Assembly (NCBI RefSeq): GCF_046506625.1
Contig: NZ_JBKFFP010000001.1
Span: 124,001-188,000, forward strand
Direction: 5' to 3'
Length of the DNA: 64,000 bases
Origin: Zhengella sedimenti
GTDB lineage: Bacteria > Pseudomonadota > Alphaproteobacteria > Rhizobiales > Rhizobiaceae
The notes under the pieces: model-generated
Database searches by the model: none
Told to the model about the DNA's origin: nothing
What the model saw: only the letters and a program-made list of their open reading frames with translations
Translations under genes and position numbers: made by a program
Part shown: piece by piece, positions 33,836-43,984 of the stretch
How the letters are laid out: each line of letters opens with the position of its first letter
Numbering within the stretch: position 1 is the first letter of the stretch

Positions 33836-34864
33836 TCATTCGCCAGCGTGTTTGGCCAGCAGGGCGCGCGCGTCCTTGATCATGTCGGTGCCCGGACGGC
33901 CGGCGCCATTCATCTCTTCGGCCCAGGCATCGATCAGCGGTGTGGCGATGTCCTTCCAGCGCTGGGTTTCCGCCTCGTCGAGCGTGATCAGACGGGCGCC
34001 GGCCTTTTCGGCCACTTCGCGCCCGCGCACGTCGCCGGCATCCATGGCCGCGCCGAACAGGCCCGCCGTATCGACGCCGGAATTGTCGTCGATGATCTTT
34101 TTCAGGTCATCGGGCAGCTTGGCATAGGCGTCCTTGTTCATGGCGAAGACGAAGGTGGCGGTGTAGAGGCCGTTCTTGCCGGCAAAGCCGGTGACGTTGG
34201 AGACGATCTCGTCGACCTTGAAGGAGGGCGCGACCTCGAAGGGAATGGTCGTGCCGTTGATCACACCCTTGGACAACGACTCCGCAACGGCGGTAACAGG
34301 CATGCCGACCGGCACGGCGCCGAGCTTTTCCAGCATCTGGTTGACCACGCGGGTGCCGCCGCGCAGCTTCATGCCGCTCATGTCCTCGAGTTTCTCGACC
34401 GGATCCCTCGAGTGGATGAGGCCGGGACCATGGGTGTGCCAGGCGATGACGTGATAATCCTTGAAGTCGTTCATGCAGTATTTCTCGCAATACTCATGGA
34501 ACGCCTTGGACGTCTGCTCGCCATTGGTCATCATGAATGGCAGTTCGAAGGCTTCCGTGGACGGGAAGCGGCCCGGGGTATAACCGATGACGGTCCAGGT
34601 CAGGTCGATGACGCCGTCGCGAAGCTGGTCGACCAGTTCCGGCGGCTTGCCGCCAAGCTGCATGGCCGGATAGAGATCGATCTGGATACGGCCGCCGGAT
34701 TCCTGCATCACCTTCTCCGCCCAGGGCGCCAGGGCCTTGGCCGGAATGGTGGCCTGGGCGGGCAGCATCTGGTGCAGTTTCAGGGTGACGTCCTGCGCAT
34801 GGGCGGCAGCCGATGCGACGATAGTGGCGGCGGCAGCCGCCAGCAATGTGGTCCATTTCTTCAT
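33836..34864 (-). CDS. TRAP transporter substrate-binding protein (DctP-type)
   Basis: A 342-residue secreted protein, signal peptide ending AAAHAQ near residue 23. It has the DctP layout: PWAEKVMQESGGRIQIDLYP near residue 50, WTVIGYTPGRFPSTEAFELP near residue 90, and MKLRGGTRVVNQMLEKLGA near residue 165, whose Arg usually binds the carboxylate of the ligand. ATG 34864 is preceded by GGGAGGAA. It should deliver an organic acid to a DctQM permease, but neither dctQ nor dctM is next to it, so it is an orphan. Ligand unknown. Confidence 0.88.
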   Translation of the reverse strand: MKKWTTLLAAAAATIVASAAAHAQDVTLKLHQMLPAQATIPAKALAPWAEKVMQESGGRIQIDLYPAMQLGGKPPELVDQLRDGVIDLTWTVIGYTPGRFPSTEAFELPFMMTNGEQTSKAFHEYCEKYCMNDFKDYHVIAWHTHGPGLIHSRDPVEKLEDMSGMKLRGGTRVVNQMLEKLGAVPVGMPVTAVAESLSKGVINGTTIPFEVAPSFKVDEIVSNVTGFAGKNGLYTATFVFAMNKDAYAKLPDDLKKIIDDNSGVDTAGLFGAAMDAGDVRGREVAEKAGARLITLDEAETQRWKDIATPLIDAWAEEMNGAGRPGTDMIKDARALLAKHAGE

Positions 34865-34945
34865 GCCGGGTTCCTCCCTTGGCGTATCGCGGTTGGTCTT
34901 CCAGTTACCGCTGATGGGTCCATAAAATGTTATGAAGCATATCAA

Positions 34946-34951
34946 TGTCAA
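34946..34951 (-). promoter_or_regulatory. Candidate -35 element of the TRAP binding-protein gene
   Basis: Minus-strand TTGACA at 34951-34946, followed 16 bases later by CATTTT as a weak -10. It lies about 80 bases upstream of the start codon, in the 221-bp region shared with the divergent acyl-CoA dehydrogenase gene. Confidence 0.35.
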
Positions 34952-34984
34952 GCTTGCTTCCACAGCGTGACGCCGAAGCGCAAA

Positions 34985-35036
34985 CATACTACCGGGTATG
35001 TTGCTGTTGACAGGAAGGCGGCGCGCTTCCTACCAT
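34985..35036 (+). promoter_or_regulatory. Palindromic operator and promoter of acyl-CoA dehydrogenase gene
   Basis: AACATAC-taccgg-GTATGTT (palindrome core at 34985-35000) lies directly upstream of a TTGACA (35007-35012) and an 18-base-spaced TACCAT (35031-35036). The palindrome shares the CATACT-N4-RGTATG pattern with the site upstream of phaZ. Confidence 0.5.
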
Positions 35037-35085
35037 CCGCCGTCACCGTCCGGGCTCGCGCACGGGCACGAGGGGAGAAAGCATC

Positions 35086-36912
35086 ATGCCGGCATTCGAT
35101 CGCGAGGCAATCGATTTCCTTGTCCACGACTGGCTCGACGCGGCGGGACTCGCGGCGCGGCCGCATTATGGCGATCATTCGCGCGAGACCTTCGATGCGC
35201 TTCTCGACCTTGCCGAGAAGATCGCTGAGAACGAGTTCCTCCCCTCCTTCAAGCCGGGAGACCGCGACGAGCCCGAACTCAAGCAGGACGGGACGGTCAC
35301 GGTGAACCCGCTGATCAAGCGCGCGGTGCAGGCCTATCTCGACGCCGGCTTCCAGCTTTCCAGCTTTCCGGCAGAGCAGGGCGGCATGCAGATGCCGCAT
35401 CTCGTCGCCAGCGCGGCCAAGGTGTTCTTCCAGGCGGCCAACGTGGCGGCGGGTGCTTATCCCATGCTGTCCACCGGCAATACGCGCGTGCTGCTGACGC
35501 GCGCCTCGCAGGCGCTCATCGATGCCTTCGCCGTGCCGCAACTGGAGGGCCGGGCGCTGGGCACGATGTGCCTCTCGGAACCGCAGGCCGGTTCCTCGCT
35601 CGGCGACATCACGACCAGGGCCGAGTTCGAATGCGAGGATGCACTGGGCCGGCGCTACCGCCTGACAGGGCGCAAGATGTGGATCTCCGGCGGTGACCAC
35701 GACATCACCGGCGACATCTGCCATCTCGTTCTGGCCAAGATCCCCGGACCGGACGGCAAGCTGCCGGCGGGCACGAAGGGCATTTCCATTTTCGCGGTGC
35801 CGAAGCAAATCCCGGTGGCGGTGGCCGGCGAAGCGACGCGCAACGACGTCGTGGTCGCCGGACTGAACCACAAGATGGGCTATCGCGGCACCACCAATTG
35901 CCTGCTGAACTTCGGCGAGGGCACGCAATACTGGCCGATGGGACGCGCCGGGGCGGCCGGCTGGCTGATCGGCGAGCCGGGCGAAGGGCTGGCGATCATG
36001 TTCCTGATGATGAACGAGGCACGTATCGGCGTCGGTCTCGGCGCGGCAGCGCAGGCCTGGCGGGGCTACCTGCTTTCGGCGCAATATACCCGCGAACGGC
36101 GGCAGGGCCGGCTGGCGCATGACCGCAATGCCAGCGAACAGGTGCCGCTGATCGCCCATCCAGACATCCGCGCCATGCTGCTGGCCCAGAAGGCCTATGC
36201 GGAGGGGGCGCTGGCGCTTTGCCTCTATTCGGCGCGGCTGGTGGACGAGATCCATTCGGCCACCGACGAAAACGCCCGGTCCGAGGCCGAAACCCTGCTG
36301 GCCCTGCTGACACCGGTCAACAAGACGTTTCCCTCCGAATTCGGCCCGGCCGCCAACTCGCTGGCCATCCAGTGCCATGGCGGATACGGTTATACGCGCG
36401 ACTTCGACGTTGAACAGCTCTACCGCGACAACCGGCTGAATCCGATCCACGAGGGCACGACAGGCATCCAGGCGATGGACCTGATCGGCCGCAAGATCAT
36501 GGCGGACAAGGGCGAAGGGCTGAAACTGCTGGCCGCGCGCATGGCCGCGACCATGGAGGCAGCGGGCAAGGCCGGCGGGCTGGATGCCCAGGCAAAGGCG
36601 CTCGGCGATGCCATGGCCGCGGTCTCCAAGGCGATCGGCGCGCAGGCGGCAAGCCCGGAAACCGCATTCGCCAACGCCACGCCGCTGCTGTTTGCCTTCG
36701 GCCATACGGTGGTCGCATGGTTGTGGCTCGACCAGGCGGTGGCCGCGAAGAAGGCCCGTGCGGCCGGGACGGCCGGCGATGCCTTCCTTCGGGGGAAGCT
36801 GGCGGCGATGGACTACTTCATCGACTTCGAACTGCCGAAGGTGGATGCCTGGCTGGCGCCCTTCGCCCGCGGCAGCCGCGCCGCGCTGGACGCGGGGGAA
36901 GACATCTTCTGA
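35086..36912 (+). CDS. Long acyl-CoA dehydrogenase, DmdC-like subfamily
   Basis: A 608-residue acyl-CoA dehydrogenase of the longer type with an extra C-terminal domain. The FAD/substrate signature is MCLSEPQAGSSLGDI near residue 163, and the catalytic base is probably the Glu of NPIHEGTTGIQAMDLIGRK near residue 450. IQCHGGYGYTRDFDVEQLYRD precedes it. This layout is shared by FadE-like enzymes and 3-methylmercaptopropionyl-CoA dehydrogenase (DmdC). It would oxidise an acyl-CoA thioester, passing electrons to ETF. Chain-length specificity cannot be told. A TetR-like operator candidate lies 86-101 bases upstream. It is a single gene. Confidence 0.87.
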   Translation: MPAFDREAIDFLVHDWLDAAGLAARPHYGDHSRETFDALLDLAEKIAENEFLPSFKPGDRDEPELKQDGTVTVNPLIKRAVQAYLDAGFQLSSFPAEQGGMQMPHLVASAAKVFFQAANVAAGAYPMLSTGNTRVLLTRASQALIDAFAVPQLEGRALGTMCLSEPQAGSSLGDITTRAEFECEDALGRRYRLTGRKMWISGGDHDITGDICHLVLAKIPGPDGKLPAGTKGISIFAVPKQIPVAVAGEATRNDVVVAGLNHKMGYRGTTNCLLNFGEGTQYWPMGRAGAAGWLIGEPGEGLAIMFLMMNEARIGVGLGAAAQAWRGYLLSAQYTRERRQGRLAHDRNASEQVPLIAHPDIRAMLLAQKAYAEGALALCLYSARLVDEIHSATDENARSEAETLLALLTPVNKTFPSEFGPAANSLAIQCHGGYGYTRDFDVEQLYRDNRLNPIHEGTTGIQAMDLIGRKIMADKGEGLKLLAARMAATMEAAGKAGGLDAQAKALGDAMAAVSKAIGAQAASPETAFANATPLLFAFGHTVVAWLWLDQAVAAKKARAAGTAGDAFLRGKLAAMDYFIDFELPKVDAWLAPFARGSRAALDAGEDIF

Positions 36913-36986
36913 AGCGTCACACCGCTGCCCGGCATGGCATGGCGACAGAAGATGCATCCCCTTCGGCCAAACAACTGCCAAGCAGC

Positions 36987-37015
36987 CTTGCGCGGCAAAA
37001 TCCCCCTTCTTATAT
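36987..37015 (+). promoter_or_regulatory. Heat-shock promoter of dnaK
   Basis: CTTG at 36987-36990, 18 bases, then CTTATAT at 37009-37015 with a G three bases later. This fits the alphaproteobacterial heat-shock consensus CTTG-N17/18-CYTATNT and is 124 bases before the dnaK start codon. Confidence 0.7.
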
Positions 37016-37138
37016 ACGCCGCAACACCGGCCATGGCGGGGGAATCATCTGCCCGTGCGGGCCGGCGCACTTCAACGGGGGCCGCCACCGGAACGCCTGA
37101 TGCATGGGTCCCGGCGGCCTGCTAAACGGAGAGAAGAC

Positions 37139-39052
<1,914 letters not shown>

Positions 39053-39071
39053 AGCGGCTGCAAGGGACAAG

Positions 39072-39094
39072 GGCCGGCGGTTCTCCCGCCGGCC
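39072..39094 (+). other. Stem-loop between dnaK and dnaJ
   Basis: A 9-bp perfect stem (GGCCGGCGG with CCGCCGGCC, 5-nt loop) begins 20 bases after dnaK and lacks a strong U-run. It may partly terminate transcription, lowering dnaJ relative to dnaK. Confidence 0.5.
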
Positions 39095-39211
39095 TCTTGC
39101 ATCACGGCAGGGACCGCCGGGTCGAGCCGGGCAGGCGCTGACCGCCGCCACGCATGACCGGAAGGTGGGACCCTGGAGATGACGGAACGCATCAACGGGA
39201 ATGCCTGACGC

Positions 39212-40342
39212 ATGGCCAAGGCTGATTTCTACGAAACGCTGGGTGTGGCGCGCGGTGCAGACGAGAAGGAGCTGAAAAGCGCCTTCCGCAAGCTCGCCAT
39301 GAAATACCATCCGGACCGCAATCCGGGCGATGCCGAGGCGGAAAAGAAGTTCAAGGAGGTCGGCGAGGCCTACGAGGTGCTCAAGGACCCCCAGAAGCGC
39401 GCGGCCTATGACCGGTTCGGGCATTCGGCCTTCGAGAACGGCATGGGCGGCGGCGGCGGGCCGGGCGGCTTCGGCGGCGGCGGTTTCTCCGACATCTTCG
39501 AGGACATCTTCGGCGAGATGATGGGCGGCGGGCGCCGCCGTTCCGGCGGGCGCGAGCGCGGCGCCGACCTTCGCTACAACATGGAAATCACGCTGGAGGA
39601 AGCCTTCCAGGGCAAGACGGCGCAGATCCGGGTTCCGACCTCGGTGTCCTGCGACGAATGCTCGGGCTCGGGCGCCAAGCCCGGCACGCAGCCCGAAACC
39701 TGCGCGACCTGCGGCGGCGCGGGACGCGTGCGCGCCAGCCAGGGCTTCTTCTCCATCGAGCGGACCTGCCCGACCTGCCAGGGCCGCGGCCAGACCATCA
39801 AGGATCCCTGCCCCAAGTGTTCCGGCGCGGGTCGCGTCACCGAGGAGCGTTCGCTGTCGGTCAACATCCCGGCCGGGATCGAGGACGGCACGCGCATCCG
39901 CCTTGCCGGCGAGGGCGAGGCCGGCATGCGCGGCGGGCCGGCCGGCGACCTCTACATCTTCCTTTCGGTCAAGCCGCACGAATTCTTCCAGCGCGACGGT
40001 GCCGACCTGTTCTGCTCGGTGCCGATTTCCATGACGACCGCGGCGCTCGGCGGCCAGTTCGACGTCACCACGCTCGATGGCAGCCAGGCGCGGGTGAAGG
40101 TGACCGAGGGCACGCAGAACGGCAAGCGCTTCCGCCTGAAGGGCAAGGGCATGCCGGTGCTGCGCCAGCCCACAATGGGCGACCTCTACATCCAGGTCGC
40201 GGTCGAAACGCCGCAGAACCTGTCGAAGCGGCAGCGCGAACTACTCGAGGAATTCGAGACCATCTCGTCGAAGGACAACAGCCCGCAATCGGCCGGTTTT
40301 TTCAGCCGCATGAAGGATTTCTTCGATTCACTGGGCGATTGA
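39212..40342 (+). CDS. dnaJ: Chaperone protein DnaJ
   Basis: A 376-residue type I DnaJ. The J domain carries KYHPDRNPGD with the HPD tripeptide near residue 32. A Gly/Phe-rich segment follows (about 75-115). Four CxxCxGxG zinc repeats run from CDECSGSG (about 148) through CATCGGAG and CPTCQGRG to CPKCSGAG (about 200). The C-terminal substrate-binding domains follow. It stimulates DnaK ATPase and presents substrates. It lies 159 bases after dnaK with a hairpin between. Confidence 0.97.
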   Translation: MAKADFYETLGVARGADEKELKSAFRKLAMKYHPDRNPGDAEAEKKFKEVGEAYEVLKDPQKRAAYDRFGHSAFENGMGGGGGPGGFGGGGFSDIFEDIFGEMMGGGRRRSGGRERGADLRYNMEITLEEAFQGKTAQIRVPTSVSCDECSGSGAKPGTQPETCATCGGAGRVRASQGFFSIERTCPTCQGRGQTIKDPCPKCSGAGRVTEERSLSVNIPAGIEDGTRIRLAGEGEAGMRGGPAGDLYIFLSVKPHEFFQRDGADLFCSVPISMTTAALGGQFDVTTLDGSQARVKVTEGTQNGKRFRLKGKGMPVLRQPTMGDLYIQVAVETPQNLSKRQRELLEEFETISSKDNSPQSAGFFSRMKDFFDSLGD

Positions 40343-40418
40343 TCCGCCGTCGTGGCACGGCAGGCGCGTCGGGGGCCCCTTGGAATCAGGGGTTCGCCGC
40401 GCCATAGTGATCTTATGA

Positions 40419-40434
40419 GGGTATGATCATACCC
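40419..40434. promoter_or_regulatory. 16-bp perfect palindrome upstream of pmtA
   Basis: GGGTATGATCATACCC is a perfect palindrome 22 bases before the pmtA start codon and next to its ribosome binding site. It could be an operator or, in RNA, sequester the translation start. Confidence 0.4.
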
Positions 40435-40455
40435 GGAAACGGAGACAGACGGCCG

Positions 40456-41055
40456 ATGGCGCTTCCCCAGGGAATCCGCAAGTTCCTCAACCACTTCGAC
40501 GAGGACTTCAAGTTCTTTCGCGGCTGGATGGACAATGCAAAGGCGGTGGGCTCGGTCACGCCGACCAGCCGGTATTGCGCCCGTTCCATGGCTTCCGTCA
40601 TCAATCCGCAAAGCGGCCTGCCCGTGCTGGAACTGGGACCGGGTACGGGTCCGATCACGCGGGCAATCCTGGAGCGCGGGATTGCGCCGGAAAACCTCTA
40701 CTCCGTGGAGTATTCGGAGGATTTCTACGAACACCTGAAATCGGAGATCCCCGGCGTGAACTTCATTCACGGCGATGCCTTCGATCTGGACAGGACGCTC
40801 GGCGAAAACCGGTCGCTCGTCTTCGACAGCGTCGTCTCCGCGGTGCCGATGCTCAATTTTCCGATGGCAACCCGGATCGCGCTCGTCGAAGACCTGCTCG
40901 ACCGCATTCCCAAGGGCCGGCCGGTCGTCCAGATCACCTATGGCCCGAAGTCCCCGGTGCCGTCGGGCAAGGGCAATTTCTCCGTGCGCCATCACGATTT
41001 CGTCCTGCGCAACGTTCCGCCCGCCAATCTGTGGATCTACCGGCGCGGCGACTGA
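40456..41055 (+). CDS. pmtA: Phospholipid N-methyltransferase
   Basis: A 199-residue SAM-dependent enzyme of the Sinorhizobium PmtA type. WMDNAKAVGSVTPTSRYCAR near residue 25 is the family N-terminal region; SAM motif I is VLELGPGTGPITRAIL near residue 57. It methylates phosphatidylethanolamine three times to phosphatidylcholine at the cytoplasmic membrane. ATG 40456 with GGAGA 9 bases upstream gives the conserved MALPQ-type start; an ATG 33 bases upstream adds unlike residues. The dnaJ-pmtA order is common in Rhizobiales. Confidence 0.92.
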   Translation: MALPQGIRKFLNHFDEDFKFFRGWMDNAKAVGSVTPTSRYCARSMASVINPQSGLPVLELGPGTGPITRAILERGIAPENLYSVEYSEDFYEHLKSEIPGVNFIHGDAFDLDRTLGENRSLVFDSVVSAVPMLNFPMATRIALVEDLLDRIPKGRPVVQITYGPKSPVPSGKGNFSVRHHDFVLRNVPPANLWIYRRGD

Positions 41056-41136
41056 TCCGGCCTTGCGGCGAAAGCACACTGCACCATATGTCCGGTTGCA
41101 CACCACCGAACGGCGCACTTGCAACCAGGCCTTGTC

Positions 41137-41718
41137 ATGATTCCGAAAATCCTCGTCTTCGCCGGCTCGATCCGGAACGGCTCGTTCAACGGACAGCTTG
41201 CCGACGCCGCCATGAAAACCCTGGCAGAGACCGGCGCGGACGTCACGCGCATCTCCCTGGCCGACTATCCGTTGCCGATCATGGACGAGGACCTGCAGAA
41301 AGAGCATGGCATCCCGGCCAATGCGATGAAGCTCGGCCGGATGATCGCAGCCCATGACGGCGTCTTCATCGCCTGTCCGGAATACAATGCCTCCATACCA
41401 CCGCTGCTGAAGAACACGATCGACTGGGTGAGCCGGATTTCCTCCGACGGCGAGCAGGCGCTCAAGCCCTGGAAAGGCAAGCCGGTGGCGCTCGGCGCGG
41501 CATCCAACGGCATGCTGGGCGGCATTCGCGGCCTCTATCACGTGCGCGCGGTGCTGATGAATTGCGGCTGTCATGTCCTGACCGAACAGACCGCCGTGCG
41601 CCAGGCCTCCAGGGCCTTCGACGAGATGGGCATGCTGCACGGGGATTCGGGACGTCCGCTGCTGGATGCAAGCTGCAGGGCGCTGATGGATTACTGCATC
41701 GCCTTCTCCCGGCGGTGA
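41137..41718 (+). CDS. NADPH-dependent FMN reductase family protein
   Basis: A 193-residue flavodoxin-like protein. FMN-binding motif GSIRNGSFNGQLADA is near residue 10, and CPEYNASIPPLLKNTIDWVSR near residue 82 (split) is the second family signature. Members reduce FMN, quinones or azo compounds with NAD(P)H in the cytoplasm. ATG 41137 is chosen; a TTG at 41119 is less plausible. It lies 81 bases after pmtA on the same strand with no visible terminator between. Confidence 0.9.
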   Translation: MIPKILVFAGSIRNGSFNGQLADAAMKTLAETGADVTRISLADYPLPIMDEDLQKEHGIPANAMKLGRMIAAHDGVFIACPEYNASIPPLLKNTIDWVSRISSDGEQALKPWKGKPVALGAASNGMLGGIRGLYHVRAVLMNCGCHVLTEQTAVRQASRAFDEMGMLHGDSGRPLLDASCRALMDYCIAFSRR

Positions 41719-41789
41719 AGCCAGCGCTTGCCAGGCGCGACGGGCGGTGACAAAAGGCGCCTGCCCGAACCCTGCCGGAGAACCCCGCC

Positions 41790-42485
41790 ATGACCGACAC
41801 CATGAAAGACCGCATGATCGTCGCCCTCGACGTCCCGACCGTCCGCGCGGCCGAAGACGCGGTTTCGGAACTCGGCGACACGGTGTCCTTCTACAAGATC
41901 GGCTATCAGCTAGCCTTTGCGGGCGGGCTTGACCTGGCCCGCGACCTCGTGGCGGACGGGCGCAAGATCTTCCTCGACATGAAGCTGCTCGACATCGACA
42001 ACACCGTCGCCAAGGGCGTCGAGAGCGTCGCGCGGATGGGCGTTCACATGCTCACCCTGCATGCCTATCCCAAGGCCATGCGCGCCGCCGTCTCGGCTGC
42101 CTCCGGGTCCCCGCTCTGCCTGCTCGGCGTGACCGTGCTGACCTCGATGGACGATGCCGACCTGGCCGAGGCAGGCTATGGGGCGGATGCGGCGGCGCTG
42201 GTGGAGCGGCGGGCCCGGCAGGCCGTCGAAGCCGGCATGGGCGGCATCGTCTGCTCGGCGCAGGAGGCGGTGCGCGTGCGGCCGCTGATCGGGCCGGGCA
42301 TGGCCCTCGTGACGCCGGGAATCCGTCCCTCCGGCGCCGACCACGGCGACCAGAAACGCGTCGTCACGCCGGCCGACGCCATCCGGGCGGGCGCCAGCCA
42401 TCTCGTGGTCGGGCGACCCATCGCCGCCGCAGTTGACAGGAAGGCCGCGGCCAAGGCTATTCTGGCCGAAATGACAAAAGCATAA
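41790..42485 (+). CDS. pyrF: Orotidine 5'-phosphate decarboxylase
   Basis: A 231-residue TIM-barrel decarboxylase. The catalytic Lys-Asp network appears in FLDMKLLDIDNTVAKGV near residue 60, and the phosphate-binding end is RAGASHLVVGRPI near residue 205. GMALVTPGIRPSGADHGDQKR near residue 172 (in parts) is the family loop. It makes UMP from OMP, the last step of pyrimidine synthesis. It lies 71 bases after the FMN reductase gene; ATG 41790 has GGAG about 11 bases upstream. Confidence 0.96.
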   Translation: MTDTMKDRMIVALDVPTVRAAEDAVSELGDTVSFYKIGYQLAFAGGLDLARDLVADGRKIFLDMKLLDIDNTVAKGVESVARMGVHMLTLHAYPKAMRAAVSAASGSPLCLLGVTVLTSMDDADLAEAGYGADAAALVERRARQAVEAGMGGIVCSAQEAVRVRPLIGPGMALVTPGIRPSGADHGDQKRVVTPADAIRAGASHLVVGRPIAAAVDRKAAAKAILAEMTKA

Positions 42486-42511
42486 CCAATCCAGACAGGG
42501 GGAACACAGCA

Positions 42512-42805
42512 ATGCCAAAAGGTTACTGGATCGCACGCGTCACGGTTCGCGAGCCGGAGCGCTACCAGGATTATGTCGCCACCGCCCGTCCGGCGTTCGA
42601 GAAGTACGGCGCCCGCTTCCTGGCGCGCGGCGGCGCCTACGAGACGCTCGAGGGCAGCGAACGTCCGCGCAACGTGGTGATCGAGTTTCCGAGCCTTTCG
42701 GCGGCGCGCGAGTGCTACTATTCCGAACAGTACCAGAAGGCGAAGGCCATCCGGCAGGCCGTGGCAGACGCCGACATGGTCATCGTCGAGGGTTTCGAGC
42801 CCTGA
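42512..42805 (+). CDS. DUF1330-domain protein
   Basis: A 97-residue protein with the DUF1330 ferredoxin-like fold. It has GYWIARVTVREPERYQDYV at the start, FLARGGAYETLEG near residue 38 and SERPRNVVIEFPSLSAAREC near residue 50. These small proteins are widespread in alphaproteobacteria and have no assigned reaction. It lies 26 bases after pyrF and ends the operon before a strong hairpin. Confidence 0.93.
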   Translation: MPKGYWIARVTVREPERYQDYVATARPAFEKYGARFLARGGAYETLEGSERPRNVVIEFPSLSAARECYYSEQYQKAKAIRQAVADADMVIVEGFEP

Positions 42806-42813
42806 CAGGGGGA

Positions 42814-42838
42814 GCGGGCACGGTCCGTGCCCGCCTTT
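42814..42838 (+). terminator. Terminator after the DUF1330 gene
   Basis: Ten-base arms GCGGGCACGG and CCGTGCCCGC form a perfect stem around a single base, followed by C and TTT. It stands 8 bases after the stop, between convergent genes. Confidence 0.7.
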
Positions 42839-42842
42839 GCCT

Positions 42843-43901
42843 TTACCACCAGACACCGCCGCGCGACATGCGGATGCGGGGCTTGTCCCGGCATTCGGGG
42901 CAATCCGGCGCGACCGCGTCATCGGTCCACGGACCGGGAGCGGCCTGCAACAGGCGATAACGGCCGCTTTCGGAATGAATGCTGGGCACCAGCGGTCCGC
43001 GGCGCGGGCGCAGCGCAGGCACGGGGATGGCAAGGCCGTCCGGTGTCTTGAGCCGCGACAGCCGGGCCACACGTTCCTCGGTCCTGGGATGGCTTCGCAG
43101 GATGGAAGGTGCCGGCATGCGGCCGCCCGGCAGCATCATGCCCTCCCATTGACGGACCTGGAACCGCTCGAGTTTCCAGAGCGCGGAGGAGAGGCCATCG
43201 GGATCGCCGGTCAGCATGGCCGCGCCGAGGTCGGCGTCGAACTCACGCGTGCGCGAGAGGGCAAGCTGGAGCAGCGAGCCGATGGTTGGCGCGGCCAGCA
43301 GCAGCAGGATCGCCAGCCACGGCAGCCCGCCGCCAAAGAGATTGAAGAACAGCAGCACGAACCCCGCCGTGGACATGGCCGAGGTGTAGCGGGTGACAAT
43401 GTCGGCCAGCGCCATGACCTTGAGGTCCTCGTGGGCGATATGGCTGATCTCGTGGGCCAGCACCCCGGCAAGCTCGCGTTCGGTCAGCGCCCGCGCAAGC
43501 CCGTCGGTGATCGCGACGGCGCTGTCGTCAGGCCGGCCGACCGCGAAGGCATTCATCATCCGCGACGGCACGATGTAGAGCCTGGGAACGGCAGGCAGGT
43601 TCGCGCGCCGGGCCAGTTCCGCCACGATGCGGTTGCCTGCCGGAAAGAGGTCCGGGCCGGCTTCGCGCGCCTTGTACATGCTCAGCACGATCTTCGGACT
43701 GACACCCTGCACGGCCGTCAGGGCGATGGCGCCGAAAAAGACCGCCATGACCACACCGGTCACACCGGCGAAAATCCATGCGGTCACTCCGAGCAGGCCG
43801 AGAGAACCGGCCACCAGCAGCCAGGTGTGAAACCGGTTGAGCGAACGGTGACGCTCCTGTTCGAGAAGGTCGAGGCGAGTTGGTGCGTTCATGACAGACA
43901 T
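42843..43901 (-). CDS. M48 metallopeptidase, HtpX-like
   Basis: A 352-residue membrane protease. Two membrane segments lie at about residues 25-65, the zinc motif is LAHEISHIAHEDL near residue 150, and two more membrane segments follow at about 170-215. The third ligand is in TREFDADLGAAML. This is the HtpX layout, a membrane protein quality-control protease with the active site facing the cytoplasm. The C-terminal 90 residues extend beyond a typical HtpX. The start could be ATG 43901 or, three codons later, ATG 43892. Confidence 0.87.
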   Translation of the reverse strand: MSVMNAPTRLDLLEQERHRSLNRFHTWLLVAGSLGLLGVTAWIFAGVTGVVMAVFFGAIALTAVQGVSPKIVLSMYKAREAGPDLFPAGNRIVAELARRANLPAVPRLYIVPSRMMNAFAVGRPDDSAVAITDGLARALTERELAGVLAHEISHIAHEDLKVMALADIVTRYTSAMSTAGFVLLFFNLFGGGLPWLAILLLLAAPTIGSLLQLALSRTREFDADLGAAMLTGDPDGLSSALWKLERFQVRQWEGMMLPGGRMPAPSILRSHPRTEERVARLSRLKTPDGLAIPVPALRPRRGPLVPSIHSESGRYRLLQAAPGPWTDDAVAPDCPECRDKPRIRMSRGGVWW

Positions 43902-43984
43902 ATGGGTGGTTCCACTGCATTTGGGGAGTCCCGATAACCCGGCCGTAAGGAAAACATGTCAGTGTTTCCCGGTCACCGGGGGAC

